Origin: Caballeronia sp. NK8
GTDB taxonomy: Bacteria > Pseudomonadota > Gammaproteobacteria > Burkholderiales > Burkholderiaceae
DNA: 64,000 nt
Assembly (NCBI RefSeq): GCF_018408855.1
Contig: NZ_AP024322.1
Location: 2,480,001 to 2,544,000 of the forward strand
Direction: 5' to 3'
Shown here: piece by piece, positions 35,515 to 46,194 of the stretch
Layout: each line of letters starts with the position of its first letter
Numbering within the stretch: the first letter of the stretch is position 1
Translations under genes and position numbers: made by a program
The notes under the pieces: model-generated
Database searches by the model: none
Told to the model about the DNA's origin: nothing
What the model saw: the letters and a program-made list of their open reading frames with translations, nothing else

Positions 35515-36084
35515 TTGAAAGTGAATGCCTCACTCGCGGTCATCGCGGCATCCGCGGCAGCGCTTGCCGTGCTCGCCGGCTGCTCCAGCAATAAAACTCC
35601 GTCCACCCAGGACGACGGCGTGTTCACCTATCTGCTCGACCGCAAGCCGAACTGGACCGAGGAGAAGATCGAGACGCTGCCGCCCTTGCCGCAAACATCG
35701 AATCTGCTGGCGTTCAATGTTTCGCAGAACACGCCGCTCACTTTCGCCGTCGACAAGACATCGCTCACGGTCGGCAACGACGGCGTGGTGCGCTATGTGG
35801 TCGTCGTGACGAGTCCGGCGGGCGCGCGCAACGTCAACTATGAAGGGATTCGTTGCGACACCTACGAATGGCGCCGCTACGCGAGCATCAACGACGATCA
35901 GAACGGCTGGGATCAGGGTTCCGCGTTCGACTTCAAGCGCATCGAGAACGGCGAGTTGAACGCGTACCAGGCGGCGCTCTATCAGGATTACTTCTGCGCG
36001 AGCAAGCTGCCTGTCGGCACGGCGAAGCAGATCGTCAACAACATCCAGTACAAGCGCACGCAAAGCTCGATCAATCTGCGCTGA
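35515..36084 (+). CDS. CNP1-like lipoprotein
   Basis: A 189-residue CNP1-like family protein. The signal peptide ends in lipobox VLAGC (Cys at about 20). The CNP1 domain contains VVVVTSPAGARNVNYEGIRC, with a conserved ECD-type pair of cysteines (CDTYEWRRYA and YFCASKLP). The start is taken as TTG at 35515, giving MKVNASLAV with GGGAAG upstream; a GTG 6 bp later is an alternative. Function is unknown; the family is widespread in neisserial and burkholderial cell envelopes. Confidence 0.82.
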   Translation: MKVNASLAVIAASAAALAVLAGCSSNKTPSTQDDGVFTYLLDRKPNWTEEKIETLPPLPQTSNLLAFNVSQNTPLTFAVDKTSLTVGNDGVVRYVVVVTSPAGARNVNYEGIRCDTYEWRRYASINDDQNGWDQGSAFDFKRIENGELNAYQAALYQDYFCASKLPVGTAKQIVNNIQYKRTQSSINLR

Positions 36085-36105
36085 TTTCACGGCACGGCAA
36101 AGTAC

Positions 36106-36133
36106 AAAAGCCCGCTGGATCAGCGGGCTTTTT
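36106..36133. terminator. Bidirectional terminator between the CNP1-like gene and proB
   Basis: A perfect 12-bp stem AAAAGCCCGCTG/CAGCGGGCTTTT with a 4-nt or shorter loop has T-runs on both strands, between convergent genes. Confidence 0.88.
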
Positions 36134-36137
36134 CGTA

Positions 36138-37256
36138 TCAGACGAGCACGAGATTGTCGCGATGAATCAGTTCGGGCTCCAGCATATAGCCGAGCACGGT
36201 TTCGATCTCGCCGCTGGGCCGCCGATGAATCAGGCGCGCTTCGGAACTGCTGTAGTTCGTGATGCCGCGCGCAACCTCCTGCCCTTGAGCGTCGACGCAC
36301 GCGATGACCTCGCCGCGCGCGAACGCGCCCTTCACGTCGATGACGCCGATCGGCAACAGGCTCTTGCCGTCAGCCGTGAGCTTGCGCACCGCGCCATCGT
36401 CGATCACGACGTGCCCGCGCACCTGCAGGTGATCCGCCATCCACTGCTTGCGCGCCGCCATCCGCGCCGTGCGCGCGATGAGCTGCGTGCCGATCATTTC
36501 GCCGGACGCGAGACGCGTGAGCACGTCGGCTTCGCGGCCGCTCGCGATCACCGTGTTCGCGCCGCTGTGCGCCGCGCGCTTCGCCGCGAGAATCTTGGTC
36601 AGCATGCCGCCGCGTCCGAGGCTCGAGCCCGCGCCGCCTGCCATCTGCTCGAGTTCGGGCGTGCCGGCGTCGGCCTGTTCGACGAGCGTCGCGTTCGGAT
36701 CCTTGCGCGGATCGGCGGTGAAGAGACCGCGCTGATCGGTGAGGATGACGAGCGCATCGCCTTCGATCAGATTGGCGACGAGCGCGCCGAGCGTGTCGTT
36801 GTCGCCGAACTTGATTTCGTCGGTGATGACGGTGTCGTTCTCGTTGATGATCGGCACCGCGCCCAGGCGCAACAGCGTGAGCAGCGTCGAGCGCGCGTTC
36901 AGATAGCGCTCGCGATCGGCGAGATCCGCGTGCGTGAGCAGAATCTGCGCGGTGCGGATGCCGTGCGCGCCGAAGCTGCTTTCGTAGACCTGCGCGAGGC
37001 CCATCTGGCCGACGGCCGCCGCCGCCTGCAACTCGTCGATTTCGCGCGGCCGCTTGGTCCAGCCGAGCCGGTGGATGCCTTCCGCGATCGCGCCCGAACT
37101 CACGAGCACGACTTCCTTGCCTTGCTCGCGCAGCGCCGCGATCTGCGCCGCCCAGCGAGAGATTGCCGCATGGTCGAGCCCGCGCCCGTCGTTGGTGACG
37201 AGGCTGGACCCTACTTTCACTACGATTCGCTTCGCAGCGGCGATGACCGAACGCAT
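36138..37256 (-). CDS. proB: Glutamate 5-kinase
   Basis: This 372-residue enzyme phosphorylates glutamate in the first step of proline synthesis and is feedback-inhibited by proline. The amino-acid kinase domain begins [14 protein letters not shown], followed by VSSGAIAEG and NENDTV (about 155-160). A C-terminal PUA domain ends about residue 372. Start chosen at MRSVIAAAK; the frame is open upstream but the family begins here and a GAGGAG-like site precedes it. It is 26 bp after obgE, so the two are probably cotranscribed. Confidence 0.95.
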   Translation of the reverse strand: MRSVIAAAKRIVVKVGSSLVTNDGRGLDHAAISRWAAQIAALREQGKEVVLVSSGAIAEGIHRLGWTKRPREIDELQAAAAVGQMGLAQVYESSFGAHGIRTAQILLTHADLADRERYLNARSTLLTLLRLGAVPIINENDTVITDEIKFGDNDTLGALVANLIEGDALVILTDQRGLFTADPRKDPNATLVEQADAGTPELEQMAGGAGSSLGRGGMLTKILAAKRAAHSGANTVIASGREADVLTRLASGEMIGTQLIARTARMAARKQWMADHLQVRGHVVIDDGAVRKLTADGKSLLPIGVIDVKGAFARGEVIACVDAQGQEVARGITNYSSSEARLIHRRPSGEIETVLGYMLEPELIHRDNLVLV

Positions 37257-37282
37257 CGTGCGCTTTCTCCTCGTGGTTGCGT

Positions 37283-38395
<1,113 letters not shown>

Positions 38396-38474
38396 CTATT
38401 TTGCCGTGACCCGGCGTTGCCCGGTCACCGATATTCTCGAATTCCCGCCGATGCGCGTTCCCCGCGCACCAACG

Positions 38475-38508
38475 AAAAAGGCCCCGCGAACTTCGCGGGG
38501 CCTTTTTT
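38475..38508 (-). terminator. Intrinsic terminator after rpmA
   Basis: A 14-bp stem AAAAAGGCCCCGCG/CGCGGGGCCTTTTT with a loop of about 5 nt ends in T-runs, 26 bp past the rpmA stop and before obgE. Confidence 0.88.
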
Positions 38509-38533
38509 CGGTCCTGAAGCCCGTGCGTAAAAT

Positions 38534-38794
38534 TTACGCTGCCGGGACGACGACGACCGTGTGCTTCTTCGCAGCGCCCTTGGTCACGAACTTGACGTGG
38601 CCGTCGGCGAGCGCAAACAGCGTGTGATCCTTGCCGATGCCGACATTCTCACCCGGATGCATACGCGTGCCGCGCTGGCGAACGATGATGCCGCCTGCGT
38701 TGATTGCCTGGCCGCCGTACACCTTAACGCCGAGGCGTTTCGACTCGGAGTCGCGGCCGTTGCGGGAAGACCCGCCTGCTTTTTTGTGTGCCAT
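38534..38794 (-). CDS. rpmA: 50S ribosomal protein L27
   Basis: An 86-residue ribosomal protein whose N-terminus reaches the peptidyl-transferase centre. [20 protein letters not shown] is the universal start. [20 protein letters not shown] and the basic [14 protein letters not shown] end are typical. Cotranscribed with rplU 44 bp upstream. Confidence 0.98.
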   Translation of the reverse strand: MAHKKAGGSSRNGRDSESKRLGVKVYGGQAINAGGIIVRQRGTRMHPGENVGIGKDHTLFALADGHVKFVTKGAAKKHTVVVVPAA

Positions 38795-38838
38795 TTGATT
38801 AGCTCCTTAACCGATATCTGTGCGGAAACGATCGCGCC

Positions 38839-39150
38839 TTAGGCGTTGATCGCGTCGATGCGCAGTTCGGTGTAGTTCTGGCGATGGCCAGCGTGCTTTT
38901 GGTAGTGCTTCCGGCGGCGCATCTTGAAGATGGTCACTTTCTTGTGACGACCTTGCGACACGACGGTAGCCTTGACGGAAGCCCCACCCACCAGCGGCGT
39001 ACCGAACTTAATCGATTCGCCTTCGCCTACTGCGAGAACCTGGTCGAGCGTGATTTCAGCGTCAATGTCTGCCGGTATCTGTTCTACTTTCAATTTTTCG
39101 CCAACGGCAACCTTATACTGCTTGCCGCCGGTTTTTATGACCGCGTACAT
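38839..39150 (-). CDS. rplU: 50S ribosomal protein L21
   Basis: A 103-residue ribosomal protein. [20 protein letters not shown] and [20 protein letters not shown] are the family signatures. The start at MYAVIK is preferred to a Met four codons upstream, since it matches the family and follows GAGGTTCTCA. First gene of rplU-rpmA-(obgE-proB), driven by the strong promoter at 39204-39232. Confidence 0.98.
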   Translation of the reverse strand: MYAVIKTGGKQYKVAVGEKLKVEQIPADIDAEITLDQVLAVGEGESIKFGTPLVGGASVKATVVSQGRHKKVTIFKMRRRKHYQKHAGHRQNYTELRIDAINA

Positions 39151-39203
39151 TGAGAACCTCACTCAGAATTCTTTTTCCACGCACCACGCGGGGAAAACAC
39201 GCG

Positions 39204-39232
39204 ATTATACATAGGGTTACGCTCGACGTCAA
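39204..39232 (-). promoter_or_regulatory. Strong sigma-70 promoter of rplU-rpmA
   Basis: TTGACG -35 (39227-39232), 17-bp spacer, perfect TATAAT -10 (39204-39209) on the minus strand. Predicted start near 39197, about 47 nt before the rplU ATG. Confidence 0.85.
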
Positions 39233-39386
39233 AGTGCGTCGACGTTTGCTTCGCGCACGGTGCAAGCGCGCGGTCCGCAGCCGAACCTCGGCGAACACAA
39301 CGAAAATCGCAGCGAATCCTGTCCGAATTTCGCGCACATCGCGCGCATCGACACAGCCGAAACCCCGTCGTCTGTCGGATTCGCCT

Positions 39387-39392
39387 TATAAT
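39387..39392 (+). promoter_or_regulatory. Candidate -10 element for ispB
   Basis: A perfect TATAAT lies 27 bp before the ispB ATG. The -35 is not convincing, so confidence is moderate. Confidence 0.45.
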
Positions 39393-39418
39393 CCGCCGGA
39401 TTACCTTTCCTGCCGAAC

Positions 39419-40411
39419 ATGTCGTCCACCGCCACTTCCCCTCCCAACGCCGCCGCGCTGCTCGCCCCGATCGCCGAGGACATGCAGCACGTCAATCGTG
39501 TCATCCGGCAGCGCCTGGCATCAGAAGTGATGCTGATCAACCAGATTTCGGAGTACATCATCGGCGCGGGCGGCAAGCGGCTGCGTCCGGCGCTGCTGCT
39601 GCTGGTCTCCGGCGCGCTGGGCGACACGACCGGATATCGCCATGAACTGGCCGCCGTTGTGGAGTTCATCCACACGGCGACGCTACTGCATGACGACGTC
39701 GTCGACGAATCCGACCTGCGGCGCGGCCGCAAGACCGCGAACGCGCTGTTCGGCAACGCGGCGAGCGTGCTGGTCGGCGACTTCCTCTACTCGCGCTCGT
39801 TCGAGATGATGGTGAGCGTCGGCAAGATGCGCGTGATGGAAATCCTGTCGGTCGCGACCAACGTCATTTCCGAAGGCGAAGTGCTGCAGCTGCTCAACAT
39901 GCACGACCCTGATGTGGACGAAACGCGCTACATGCAGGTGATCCGCTACAAGACGGCGAAGCTGTTCGAAGCGGCCGCGCAACTGGGCGCGGTGCTGTCG
40001 GGCGCGGACGCGCGCACCGAAGCGGCGGCGGCGGAGTTCGGCCGGCGCATCGGCACGGCGTTCCAGATCATGGACGACTGGCTCGACTACACCGGCACGC
40101 CCGAATCGATGGGCAAGAACGCCGGCGACGACCTGCGCGAAGGCAAACCCACTCTGCCGCTCATCTTTCTGATGGAGCACGGCACGCCGGAGCAGGCGGC
40201 GCTCGCACGCGAGGCCATCGAGCAGGGCGGCACGGATCGCTTCGACACGATCTTCCACGCGATCACCACGTCCGGCGCGCTCGACCACACGCTGGAATGC
40301 GCGCGCAAGGAAGCGCAGGCGGCGGCGAATGCGATTTCTGCATTTCCCCCTTCCATCTACAAAGAGAGCCTGCTAGAATTATGTTCTTACTCGACGTCAC
40401 GGCAGTCTTGA
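39419..40411 (+). CDS. ispB: Octaprenyl diphosphate synthase
   Basis: A 330-residue trans-polyprenyl diphosphate synthase making the C40 side chain of ubiquinone. First Asp-rich motif LLHDDVVDESDLRRGR (about 87-102), second motif IMDDWLDYTG (about 218-227), and GGKRLRPALLLL near the N-terminus. Chain length eight is inferred from beta-proteobacterial ubiquinone-8. It is divergent from rplU, the common order next to ribosomal L21. Confidence 0.94.
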   Translation: MSSTATSPPNAAALLAPIAEDMQHVNRVIRQRLASEVMLINQISEYIIGAGGKRLRPALLLLVSGALGDTTGYRHELAAVVEFIHTATLLHDDVVDESDLRRGRKTANALFGNAASVLVGDFLYSRSFEMMVSVGKMRVMEILSVATNVISEGEVLQLLNMHDPDVDETRYMQVIRYKTAKLFEAAAQLGAVLSGADARTEAAAAEFGRRIGTAFQIMDDWLDYTGTPESMGKNAGDDLREGKPTLPLIFLMEHGTPEQAALAREAIEQGGTDRFDTIFHAITTSGALDHTLECARKEAQAAANAISAFPPSIYKESLLELCSYSTSRQS

Positions 40412-40452
40412 ACGAGACTAAAGCGGCGTAAGAGTCCAAGTTTGGTCAAATT

Positions 40453-40529
40453 CGGGGTGTAGCTTAGCCTGGTAGAGCGCTACGTTCGGGACGTAGAGGC
40501 CGGAGGTTCGAATCCTCTCACCCCGACCA
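40453..40529 (+). tRNA. tRNA-Pro(CGG)
   Basis: A complete 77-nt cloverleaf. Acceptor stem CGGGGTG pairs with CACCCCG, then discriminator A and an encoded CCA end. The anticodon loop is TTCGGGA with anticodon CGG, reading CCG proline codons, which are common at this GC content. GGTTCGAATCC is the T-arm. It lies 41 bp after ispB and is followed by a terminator. Confidence 0.97.
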
Positions 40530-40538
40530 GAATTGCAG

Positions 40539-40572
40539 AAACCCGCATGGTCCGCCATGCGGGTTTTTTTAT
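40539..40572 (+). terminator. Intrinsic terminator after tRNA-Pro
   Basis: A perfect 12-bp stem AAACCCGCATGG/CCATGCGGGTTT with a TCCG loop is followed by TTTT. Confidence 0.88.
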
Positions 40573-40674
40573 TTCCAGCGCACGAAACCGCGTACGCTGG
40601 CCAACAGGCCGAAGGCGGGCGTGCCTGCCCGTCTGCTATATTGCCTCCCATCTCCGCCCCTACTCGATCACCGC

Positions 40675-41961
40675 GTGGACAACCTTCCCTTATGGGCGCA
40701 AATTTGCGCCATTTTTCTGCTTCTCATCCTTTCCGGCTTCTTCTCGATCTCCGAAACATCGATGATGGCGCTCAATCGCCATCGGCTGAAATATCTGGCG
40801 AGCCAGGGATCGCTGCGCGCCCGCACGACGCAAGGACTGCTCGCAAAAACCGACCAGCTTCTCTCCGTGATCCTGATCGGCAACAACCTGATCAACACGA
40901 TCATCCCGGTGCTGACCACGTCGATCGCGCTGCGCACCTTCGGCCACAACAACCTCGTCCTGTCGGTCACGACGGGCGTGATCGCGTTTCTGATCATCGT
41001 GTTCGCGGAGATCGCGCCGAAGATCGTCGGTGCGACTTATCCCGAAAAAGTGGCGCTGCCCGCGAGTCTGGTGCTCTCACCGCTCATGCGTATCGCGCGG
41101 CCGCTGATTTGGTTCGTCAATCTGTTCGCCAACGCGATCCTCGCCGCGCTGCACATCAACACGAAAAACAAGCGCGACCAGCGCATTTCGCCGGAAGAAC
41201 TGCGCACGATCGTGCTCGAGACCGGCAGCTTCATGCCGACCAAACACCGCAGCATCCTGCTCAATCTGTTCGATCTGGAAAACATCACCGTCGATGACGT
41301 GATGATTCCCCGCCGGCGCATCGAAGCGCTCGACTTCGAGGCGCCGTTCGAGCAGATCCTGCATCAGCTAGAGACCTGTTATCACAACAAGCTCGTCGTC
41401 TTTCAGGGCGATATCGATCGCGTGATGGGCATCCTGCACGTGCGCAAGACGCTGTCGGCGCTGCATAACCAGGAGCTCGAACGCGAGACGCTGCGCGAAC
41501 TGCTCACCGAGCCGTACTTCGTGCCTACCGGCACGCCCGTTTTCCAGCAACTACAGTACTTTCAGGAAAGCGGCCATCGCATCGCGATCGTGGTCGATGA
41601 GTACGGCGAGTTGCAGGGGCTCGTCACGCCCGAGGACATCATCGAGGAACTGATCGGCGAGTTCACGACGACGATTCCGCGCGGCGCCGGCTCGCGCGGC
41701 GGCTGGAACGAGAACGGCGAGTGCATCGTGGCGGGCAGCATGCCGCTGCGCGAGCTGAATCGCTGGCTCAACCTGACGCTGCCGACGGACGGCCCGAAAA
41801 CGCTCAACGGCCTGATTCTCGAAACGCTCGAAGACATCCCGGACGGCGACGTGTCGATCCGCATCGCCGACGTCACCTTCGAAGTCATGCGCAGCGACGA
41901 TCAGGCGATCCGCACCGTGAAGATTTTCCGCCCGCTCGGGCCGAAGCGCGCACTGCGTTAG
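40675..41961 (+). CDS. CorC/HlyC-family membrane protein (CNNM-type transporter)
   Basis: A 428-residue protein with an N-terminal DUF21/CNNM domain of about four membrane helices (WAQICAIFLLLILSGFFSISET onward). Two CBS domains follow (IPRRRIEALDFEAP and VVFQGDIDRVMGILHVRK). The C-terminal CorC/HlyC domain contains GELQGLVTPEDIIEELIGE. Relatives move or regulate Mg2+ or Co2+ across the inner membrane. The GTG start (40675) gives MDNLPLWAQ and was favoured by family N-termini; a GTG 54 bp upstream is possible. No clear ribosome binding site. Confidence 0.85.
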   Translation: MDNLPLWAQICAIFLLLILSGFFSISETSMMALNRHRLKYLASQGSLRARTTQGLLAKTDQLLSVILIGNNLINTIIPVLTTSIALRTFGHNNLVLSVTTGVIAFLIIVFAEIAPKIVGATYPEKVALPASLVLSPLMRIARPLIWFVNLFANAILAALHINTKNKRDQRISPEELRTIVLETGSFMPTKHRSILLNLFDLENITVDDVMIPRRRIEALDFEAPFEQILHQLETCYHNKLVVFQGDIDRVMGILHVRKTLSALHNQELERETLRELLTEPYFVPTGTPVFQQLQYFQESGHRIAIVVDEYGELQGLVTPEDIIEELIGEFTTTIPRGAGSRGGWNENGECIVAGSMPLRELNRWLNLTLPTDGPKTLNGLILETLEDIPDGDVSIRIADVTFEVMRSDDQAIRTVKIFRPLGPKRALR

Positions 41962-42035
41962 CCATTCGGACGACTGGGCGTCGGTGGTTGCGAACGAGAT
42001 GATCGGGTCATCTCGACTCCGACCGCACGACGCCC

Positions 42036-43253
42036 ATGATTTCTCCCTCACGCGACGCTTTCGACACTTTCGCGCGCCCGGCCCGCTCCGTCGATCCCGC
42101 GCTCGACAGCGCATCCGATCACGACACGCCCGCCGTTTCGCTCCTCGCCGACACCCTGCGCGAAGCCGCCGAGCGCGGCGCCTCCGACATTCACGTCGAA
42201 CCTTCCGAGCACGACTGGCGCATCCGCCTGCGCGTCGACGGCGCATTGCATGTGCTCAGGCGCCCACCGCCGCACTTGCGCGACGCGTTCGTCACGCGGA
42301 TCAAGGTGCTGGCCCGCATGGATATCGCCGAGCGGCGCGTGCCTCAGGACGGCCGCCTGCGTCTGAATCTGCCGGGCGGGCGCGTCGGCGACTATCGCGT
42401 GAATTCGCTGCCGACGCTCTTCGGCGAAAAGCTCGTGCTGCGGCGGCTGGACGCGCTGCCGCCCGATCTGTCGCTCGCCGCGCTGGGCCTCGACGACGCG
42501 CAAAGCCGCACGGTCGAATCGTCGATTCGCGCGCCGCACGGTCTCGTGCTCGTGACGGGCCCGACCGGCAGCGGCAAAACCCTGTCGCTCTACTGCTTCC
42601 TGCAGATGCTCAACGCCGAAGCGCGCAACGTGTGCTCCGTCGAAGATCCGGTCGAGATTCAGCTTGCGGGCATCAATCAGGTCAGCGTGCGCGAGAAGGC
42701 CGGGCTGACGTTCGCCGTGGCGCTGCGCGCGTTCATGCGTCAGGACCCCGACGTCATCATGGTCGGCGAGATTCGCGACGCGCAAACCGCGGACGTCGCG
42801 GTTAAGGCCGCGCAGACCGGACACCTCGTGCTCTCGACCTTGCACACGAATGACGCGCCCGCCGCGATCGCGCGGCTCATCGATATCGGCGTCGCGCCTT
42901 ATAACCTCGCGTCGGCGCTCAGGCTTGTCACCGCGCAACGGCTCGTGCGCAAGCTGTGCGAGCACTGCCGCGCGCCATCGGCGCTGCCGCTCGCGGACGG
43001 ATTTCATCCGTTCGAGGCGCGCGGCTGTCCGGCGTGCCACGGCATCGGCTATCGCGGGCGCGTCGGCGTGCATCAGGTGATGCCGGTCTCGGACGAGATA
43101 CGCGAGTTGATCGTCTCGCGGTCGGCGACGCATGCCATCGCGCGCGCCGCACAGACGCAAGGCATGCCCGCGCTGCGCGCCGCGGCCTTCGCGCGCGTGC
43201 GCGAGGGCGTGACGAGCGTCGCCGAGGCGGCCGAAGCGACGGAGATCGAATGA
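42036..43253 (+). CDS. pilB: GspE/PilB-type secretion or pilus ATPase (short form)
   Basis: A 405-residue hexameric ATPase that powers assembly of type IV pilus-like fibres. ASDIHVEPSEHDWRIRLRVDG is the N2 domain, GPTGSGKT (175-182) the Walker A, and VEDPVEI and GEIRDAQTADVAVKAAQTGH the Asp and His boxes. A zinc knuckle follows (CEHC ... CPACHGIGYRGRVG). The large N1 domain of PilB (about 150 residues) is missing, so this is the short form typical of Burkholderia/Neisseria clusters. It overlaps pilC by 4 bp. Confidence 0.9.
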   Translation: MISPSRDAFDTFARPARSVDPALDSASDHDTPAVSLLADTLREAAERGASDIHVEPSEHDWRIRLRVDGALHVLRRPPPHLRDAFVTRIKVLARMDIAERRVPQDGRLRLNLPGGRVGDYRVNSLPTLFGEKLVLRRLDALPPDLSLAALGLDDAQSRTVESSIRAPHGLVLVTGPTGSGKTLSLYCFLQMLNAEARNVCSVEDPVEIQLAGINQVSVREKAGLTFAVALRAFMRQDPDVIMVGEIRDAQTADVAVKAAQTGHLVLSTLHTNDAPAAIARLIDIGVAPYNLASALRLVTAQRLVRKLCEHCRAPSALPLADGFHPFEARGCPACHGIGYRGRVGVHQVMPVSDEIRELIVSRSATHAIARAAQTQGMPALRAAAFARVREGVTSVAEAAEATEIE

Positions 43254-44449
43254 TGTCAATGGAGATGCGCTTCGCGTGGCGCGGCCTGGATGCCGAAGGC
43301 CGGCAAAAGCACGGAAAGATCATCGCAACCGATGCGGTTTCGGCGCGTGCGACGCTGCGGCGCGAAGGCGTCATCGTCACCTGGCTCGAAGCGCTCGGCG
43401 TCGCGCCGCCGCCCAAGGCCAAGGCCGGCGAAGTCACGCTCTTCACGCGCCAGCTTGCCGGCCTGCTGCGCGCGGGCCTGCCGCTCGCGGGCGCGCTCGA
43501 ATTGCTGGCCGGCAGCGCGACCGGCGGCGGATTGCCGCGCATCGTGCGCGCCCTTGCACGCGACATCACGCGCGGCGTGCCGTTCTCCGCGGCGCTCGCT
43601 CAGCATCCCACGGCATTCGGCGCGTTGTATTGCCAGTTGGTCGCGGTCGGTGAAGTGGCGGGCGCGTTGGCGTCCGTTCTAGCCCGCCTCGCCGACGATC
43701 GCGAACGCGCCGCGTCGCAACGGGCCCGGCTGCGCGCCGCTCTCACCTATCCTGTCATGGTGCTGCTGCTGTCCCTCGCGATCACGGCGGGCTTGCTGAT
43801 CGGTGTCGTGCCGACGTTCAAGACGATCTTCGACGGTTTCGGCGCCGCGCTGCCCGCGCCCACGCGTTTCGTGCTCGCGCTCTCGGACGGCGTCGCGAAT
43901 GTCGGCGTGCCGTTTGTCGTGGCATGCGCCTGTGCGGCGATCGTCGTGTCGCGTTGGCTCAGGCGCTCGCCCGCTGCGCGCGAATCGGCCGACCGCCTGG
44001 TGCTGCGTCTGCCGCTCGCGGGCAGGCTGCTGCACGCGCTGGCCGTCGCCCGCTGGAGCCGCGCGCTCGGCACGCTGCTCGCCGCCGGCACGCCGCTGTC
44101 GGACGCATTCGATTCGCTCGCGCACGCCACCGGCAACCGTGTGTTCGACCGCGCGACCGTCGATATCGCCGCGCGTCTGCGCAACGGCGAGCGCCTCGCG
44201 GCCGCGATGCGCGCCAGCGGTTGCTTTCCGCAGGACGTGGTGCAGCCCATCGCGGTCGCGGAAGAATCGGGCTCGCTCGACGCCATGCTGCTCGATCTCG
44301 CCACCCTCGCGGACCGGCAAGTGGACGAGCGTCTCGGCGCGTTCGCGAGCCTGTGCGAGCCGATCGTCATCACCGTGCTCGGCGCGCTGGTGGGCGGCCT
44401 CGTCATCGCGATGTATCTTCCTATCATTCAGCTCGGCAACGTGGTGTAG
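43250..44449 (+). CDS. pilC: Type II secretion/type IV pilus inner-membrane platform protein
   Basis: A 399-residue GspF/PilC protein with two T2SSF domains (about 65-190 and 265-390) and three membrane helices (MVLLLSLAITAGLLIGVV, VGVPFVVACACAAIVV and a last one in VIAMYLPIIQLGNVV). FTRQLAGLLRAGLPLAGALELLA and FDRATVDIAARLRNGERLAAAM are repeated domain segments. The start lies in an ATGATG that overlaps the pilB stop; the first ATG (43250) was taken. It anchors the fibre-assembly machine together with the ATPase. Confidence 0.92.
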   Translation: MMSMEMRFAWRGLDAEGRQKHGKIIATDAVSARATLRREGVIVTWLEALGVAPPPKAKAGEVTLFTRQLAGLLRAGLPLAGALELLAGSATGGGLPRIVRALARDITRGVPFSAALAQHPTAFGALYCQLVAVGEVAGALASVLARLADDRERAASQRARLRAALTYPVMVLLLSLAITAGLLIGVVPTFKTIFDGFGAALPAPTRFVLALSDGVANVGVPFVVACACAAIVVSRWLRRSPAARESADRLVLRLPLAGRLLHALAVARWSRALGTLLAAGTPLSDAFDSLAHATGNRVFDRATVDIAARLRNGERLAAAMRASGCFPQDVVQPIAVAEESGSLDAMLLDLATLADRQVDERLGAFASLCEPIVITVLGALVGGLVIAMYLPIIQLGNVV

Positions 44450-44480
44450 CATCGCGGGCCAAAGCAACCGTTTGTCCATC

Positions 44481-45401
44481 ATGCAGCCTTCGTTCGATCC
44501 GTCCACCGCGCACTTCGCGAGCCGCTATGCGGCCGTGTTCGCCGTGCTTCCCGTCGCCGTGCAGTACGGCTTCGTCGTCGTGTTCGGTCTCGTGATCGGC
44601 AGCTTCCTGAGCGTCGTCGTGCATCGTCTGCCGGTCATGCTCGAACGCGCGTGGCGAGCCGAAGTCGATGCGGCCATGCCCGATGCGTCCAATTCCCCCA
44701 AACCTGCCGCCGATTCCTATCCCACCCGCTTCAACCTTGCAGTGCCGCGCAGCGCGTGTCCGCATTGCAAGCATGTGCTGCGTGCGTGGGAGAACATTCC
44801 CGTCGTGAGTTATCTCGCGCTGCGCGGGCGCTGCTCGGCGTGCGGGACGCGCGTCAGTGCGCGCTATCCGTTGATCGAACTCGCGACCGGCGCGCTCGCG
44901 GCGCTCTGCCTCTATACCTTCGGTCCCGCCTGGCCCGCGCTCGCCGCGTTCGGACTGTGCGCGACCTTGCTGGCGGCAGGCCTCATCGACTACGACACGC
45001 GCTATCTTCCCGATGTGCTGACGCTGCCGCTGCTGTGGGCGGGACTCATCGTCAATTTTGGCGAAGGCGGATTCGCGACGCTGCACGATGCCGTCACCGG
45101 CGCGATCGCGGGCTATCTTTTCCTGTGGTGCGTGTACTGGCTCTTCAAGCTCGTGCGTGGCGTGGAAGGCATGGGCTACGGCGACTTCAAGCTGCTCGCC
45201 GCAATCGGCGCGTGGCTCGGCTGGGGGGCGCTCGCGCAAGTGGTGCTCATCGCGGCCGTTGCGGGTGCGCTGGTTGGCATCATCGCGACGTGGCGCAAGC
45301 ACATGCGTTTCGAAGAGCCGTTGCCGTTCGGGCCATTTCTTGCGGCGGGCGGCGCAATCACGCTCTTCGCCGGCACGCCGCTTTACGCATTGTTCGGATG
45401 A
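44481..45401 (+). CDS. pilD: Prepilin leader peptidase/N-methyltransferase
   Basis: A 306-residue membrane aspartyl peptidase that cleaves and N-methylates type IV prepilins. The N-terminal cytosolic domain has two CxxC pairs (CPHCKH and CSACGT) used in methylation. Aspartates of the active site are in [12 protein letters not shown] (about 169-180) and GMGYGD (about 231-235). About eight membrane helices. No prepilin gene is in the window, so its substrates lie elsewhere. A TTG 9 bp upstream is an alternative start. Confidence 0.95.
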   Translation: MQPSFDPSTAHFASRYAAVFAVLPVAVQYGFVVVFGLVIGSFLSVVVHRLPVMLERAWRAEVDAAMPDASNSPKPAADSYPTRFNLAVPRSACPHCKHVLRAWENIPVVSYLALRGRCSACGTRVSARYPLIELATGALAALCLYTFGPAWPALAAFGLCATLLAAGLIDYDTRYLPDVLTLPLLWAGLIVNFGEGGFATLHDAVTGAIAGYLFLWCVYWLFKLVRGVEGMGYGDFKLLAAIGAWLGWGALAQVVLIAAVAGALVGIIATWRKHMRFEEPLPFGPFLAAGGAITLFAGTPLYALFG

Positions 45402-45418
45402 ACGAAGGAGCGCAACGG

Positions 45419-46024
45419 ATGTTCAGCATTGGTCTTACCGGCGGCATCGGCAGCGGCAAGAGCACGGTCGCCGATCTGTTCGCGCAGCGTGGCGTGCCGC
45501 TTATCGACACGGACCTGATCGCGCATCGGATTACAGCGCCGGGCGGCGTCGCGATGCCGCTCATCGCGAGCGAATTCGGTGACGATTTCGTTGCCGCCGA
45601 CGGCTCGCTCGATCGCGCGAAAATGCGCGCACTGGTTTTCGCCGACGACACCGCGAAAGCACGTCTCGAAGGCATCGTGCATCCGCTGATTCGCGCCGAA
45701 ACGGAGCGCCAGCGGCACGGGGCGTCGGGCGCGTATCACATCGTCGTCGTGCCGCTGCTCGTGGAGTCCGGCGAATGGGCGAGCCGCGTGTCGCGCGTGC
45801 TGGTTGTGGATTGTCCCGTCGAGACGCAGATCGCGCGCGTCATGCGGCGCAACGGCTTCACGCGTGAACAGGTGCTTGCGATCATCGCGAAGCAGGCGTC
45901 TCGCGAAGCGCGCGTCGCGGCAGCGGACGATATCGTCGTCAACGATGAAACCGCCACGCTCGATTCACTCGCACAACAGGTCGATGCACTGCATGCGCGT
46001 TATTTGTCGCTCGCATCCGTCTGA
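45419..46024 (+). CDS. coaE: Dephospho-CoA kinase
   Basis: This 201-residue kinase completes coenzyme A synthesis by phosphorylating dephospho-CoA. The P-loop GGIGSGKST lies at 8-16, DTDLIAHRI follows and [10 protein letters not shown] is the dephospho-CoA-binding region. The ATG at 45419 has AAGGAG about 9 nt before it; an in-frame ATG 21 bp upstream overlaps the pilD stop and is less likely. The pilD-coaE-zapD-yacG order is conserved in many proteobacteria. Confidence 0.96.
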   Translation: MFSIGLTGGIGSGKSTVADLFAQRGVPLIDTDLIAHRITAPGGVAMPLIASEFGDDFVAADGSLDRAKMRALVFADDTAKARLEGIVHPLIRAETERQRHGASGAYHIVVVPLLVESGEWASRVSRVLVVDCPVETQIARVMRRNGFTREQVLAIIAKQASREARVAAADDIVVNDETATLDSLAQQVDALHARYLSLASV

Positions 46025-46114
46025 CGCAACGCAATCGCCTGCGTTTGCCAAATTGACGAAAAGTTCCCGGATTTGCGGCGAAACCGGCAGCTTGGCGCGC
46101 GAATATGCCCCGAT

Positions 46115-46143
46115 TTGCTAGGGTGAGGATGCGGCATTAGAAT
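46115..46143 (+). promoter_or_regulatory. Candidate zapD promoter
   Basis: TTGCTA (46115-46120), 17-bp spacer, TAGAAT (46138-46143), about 50 bp before the zapD start. Both hexamers are near-consensus. Confidence 0.5.
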
Positions 46144-46194
46144 GTGCTCACTTCCGCTCAAGGAAGCAACCGACCCACGCCGAGGCGAGCGCGC

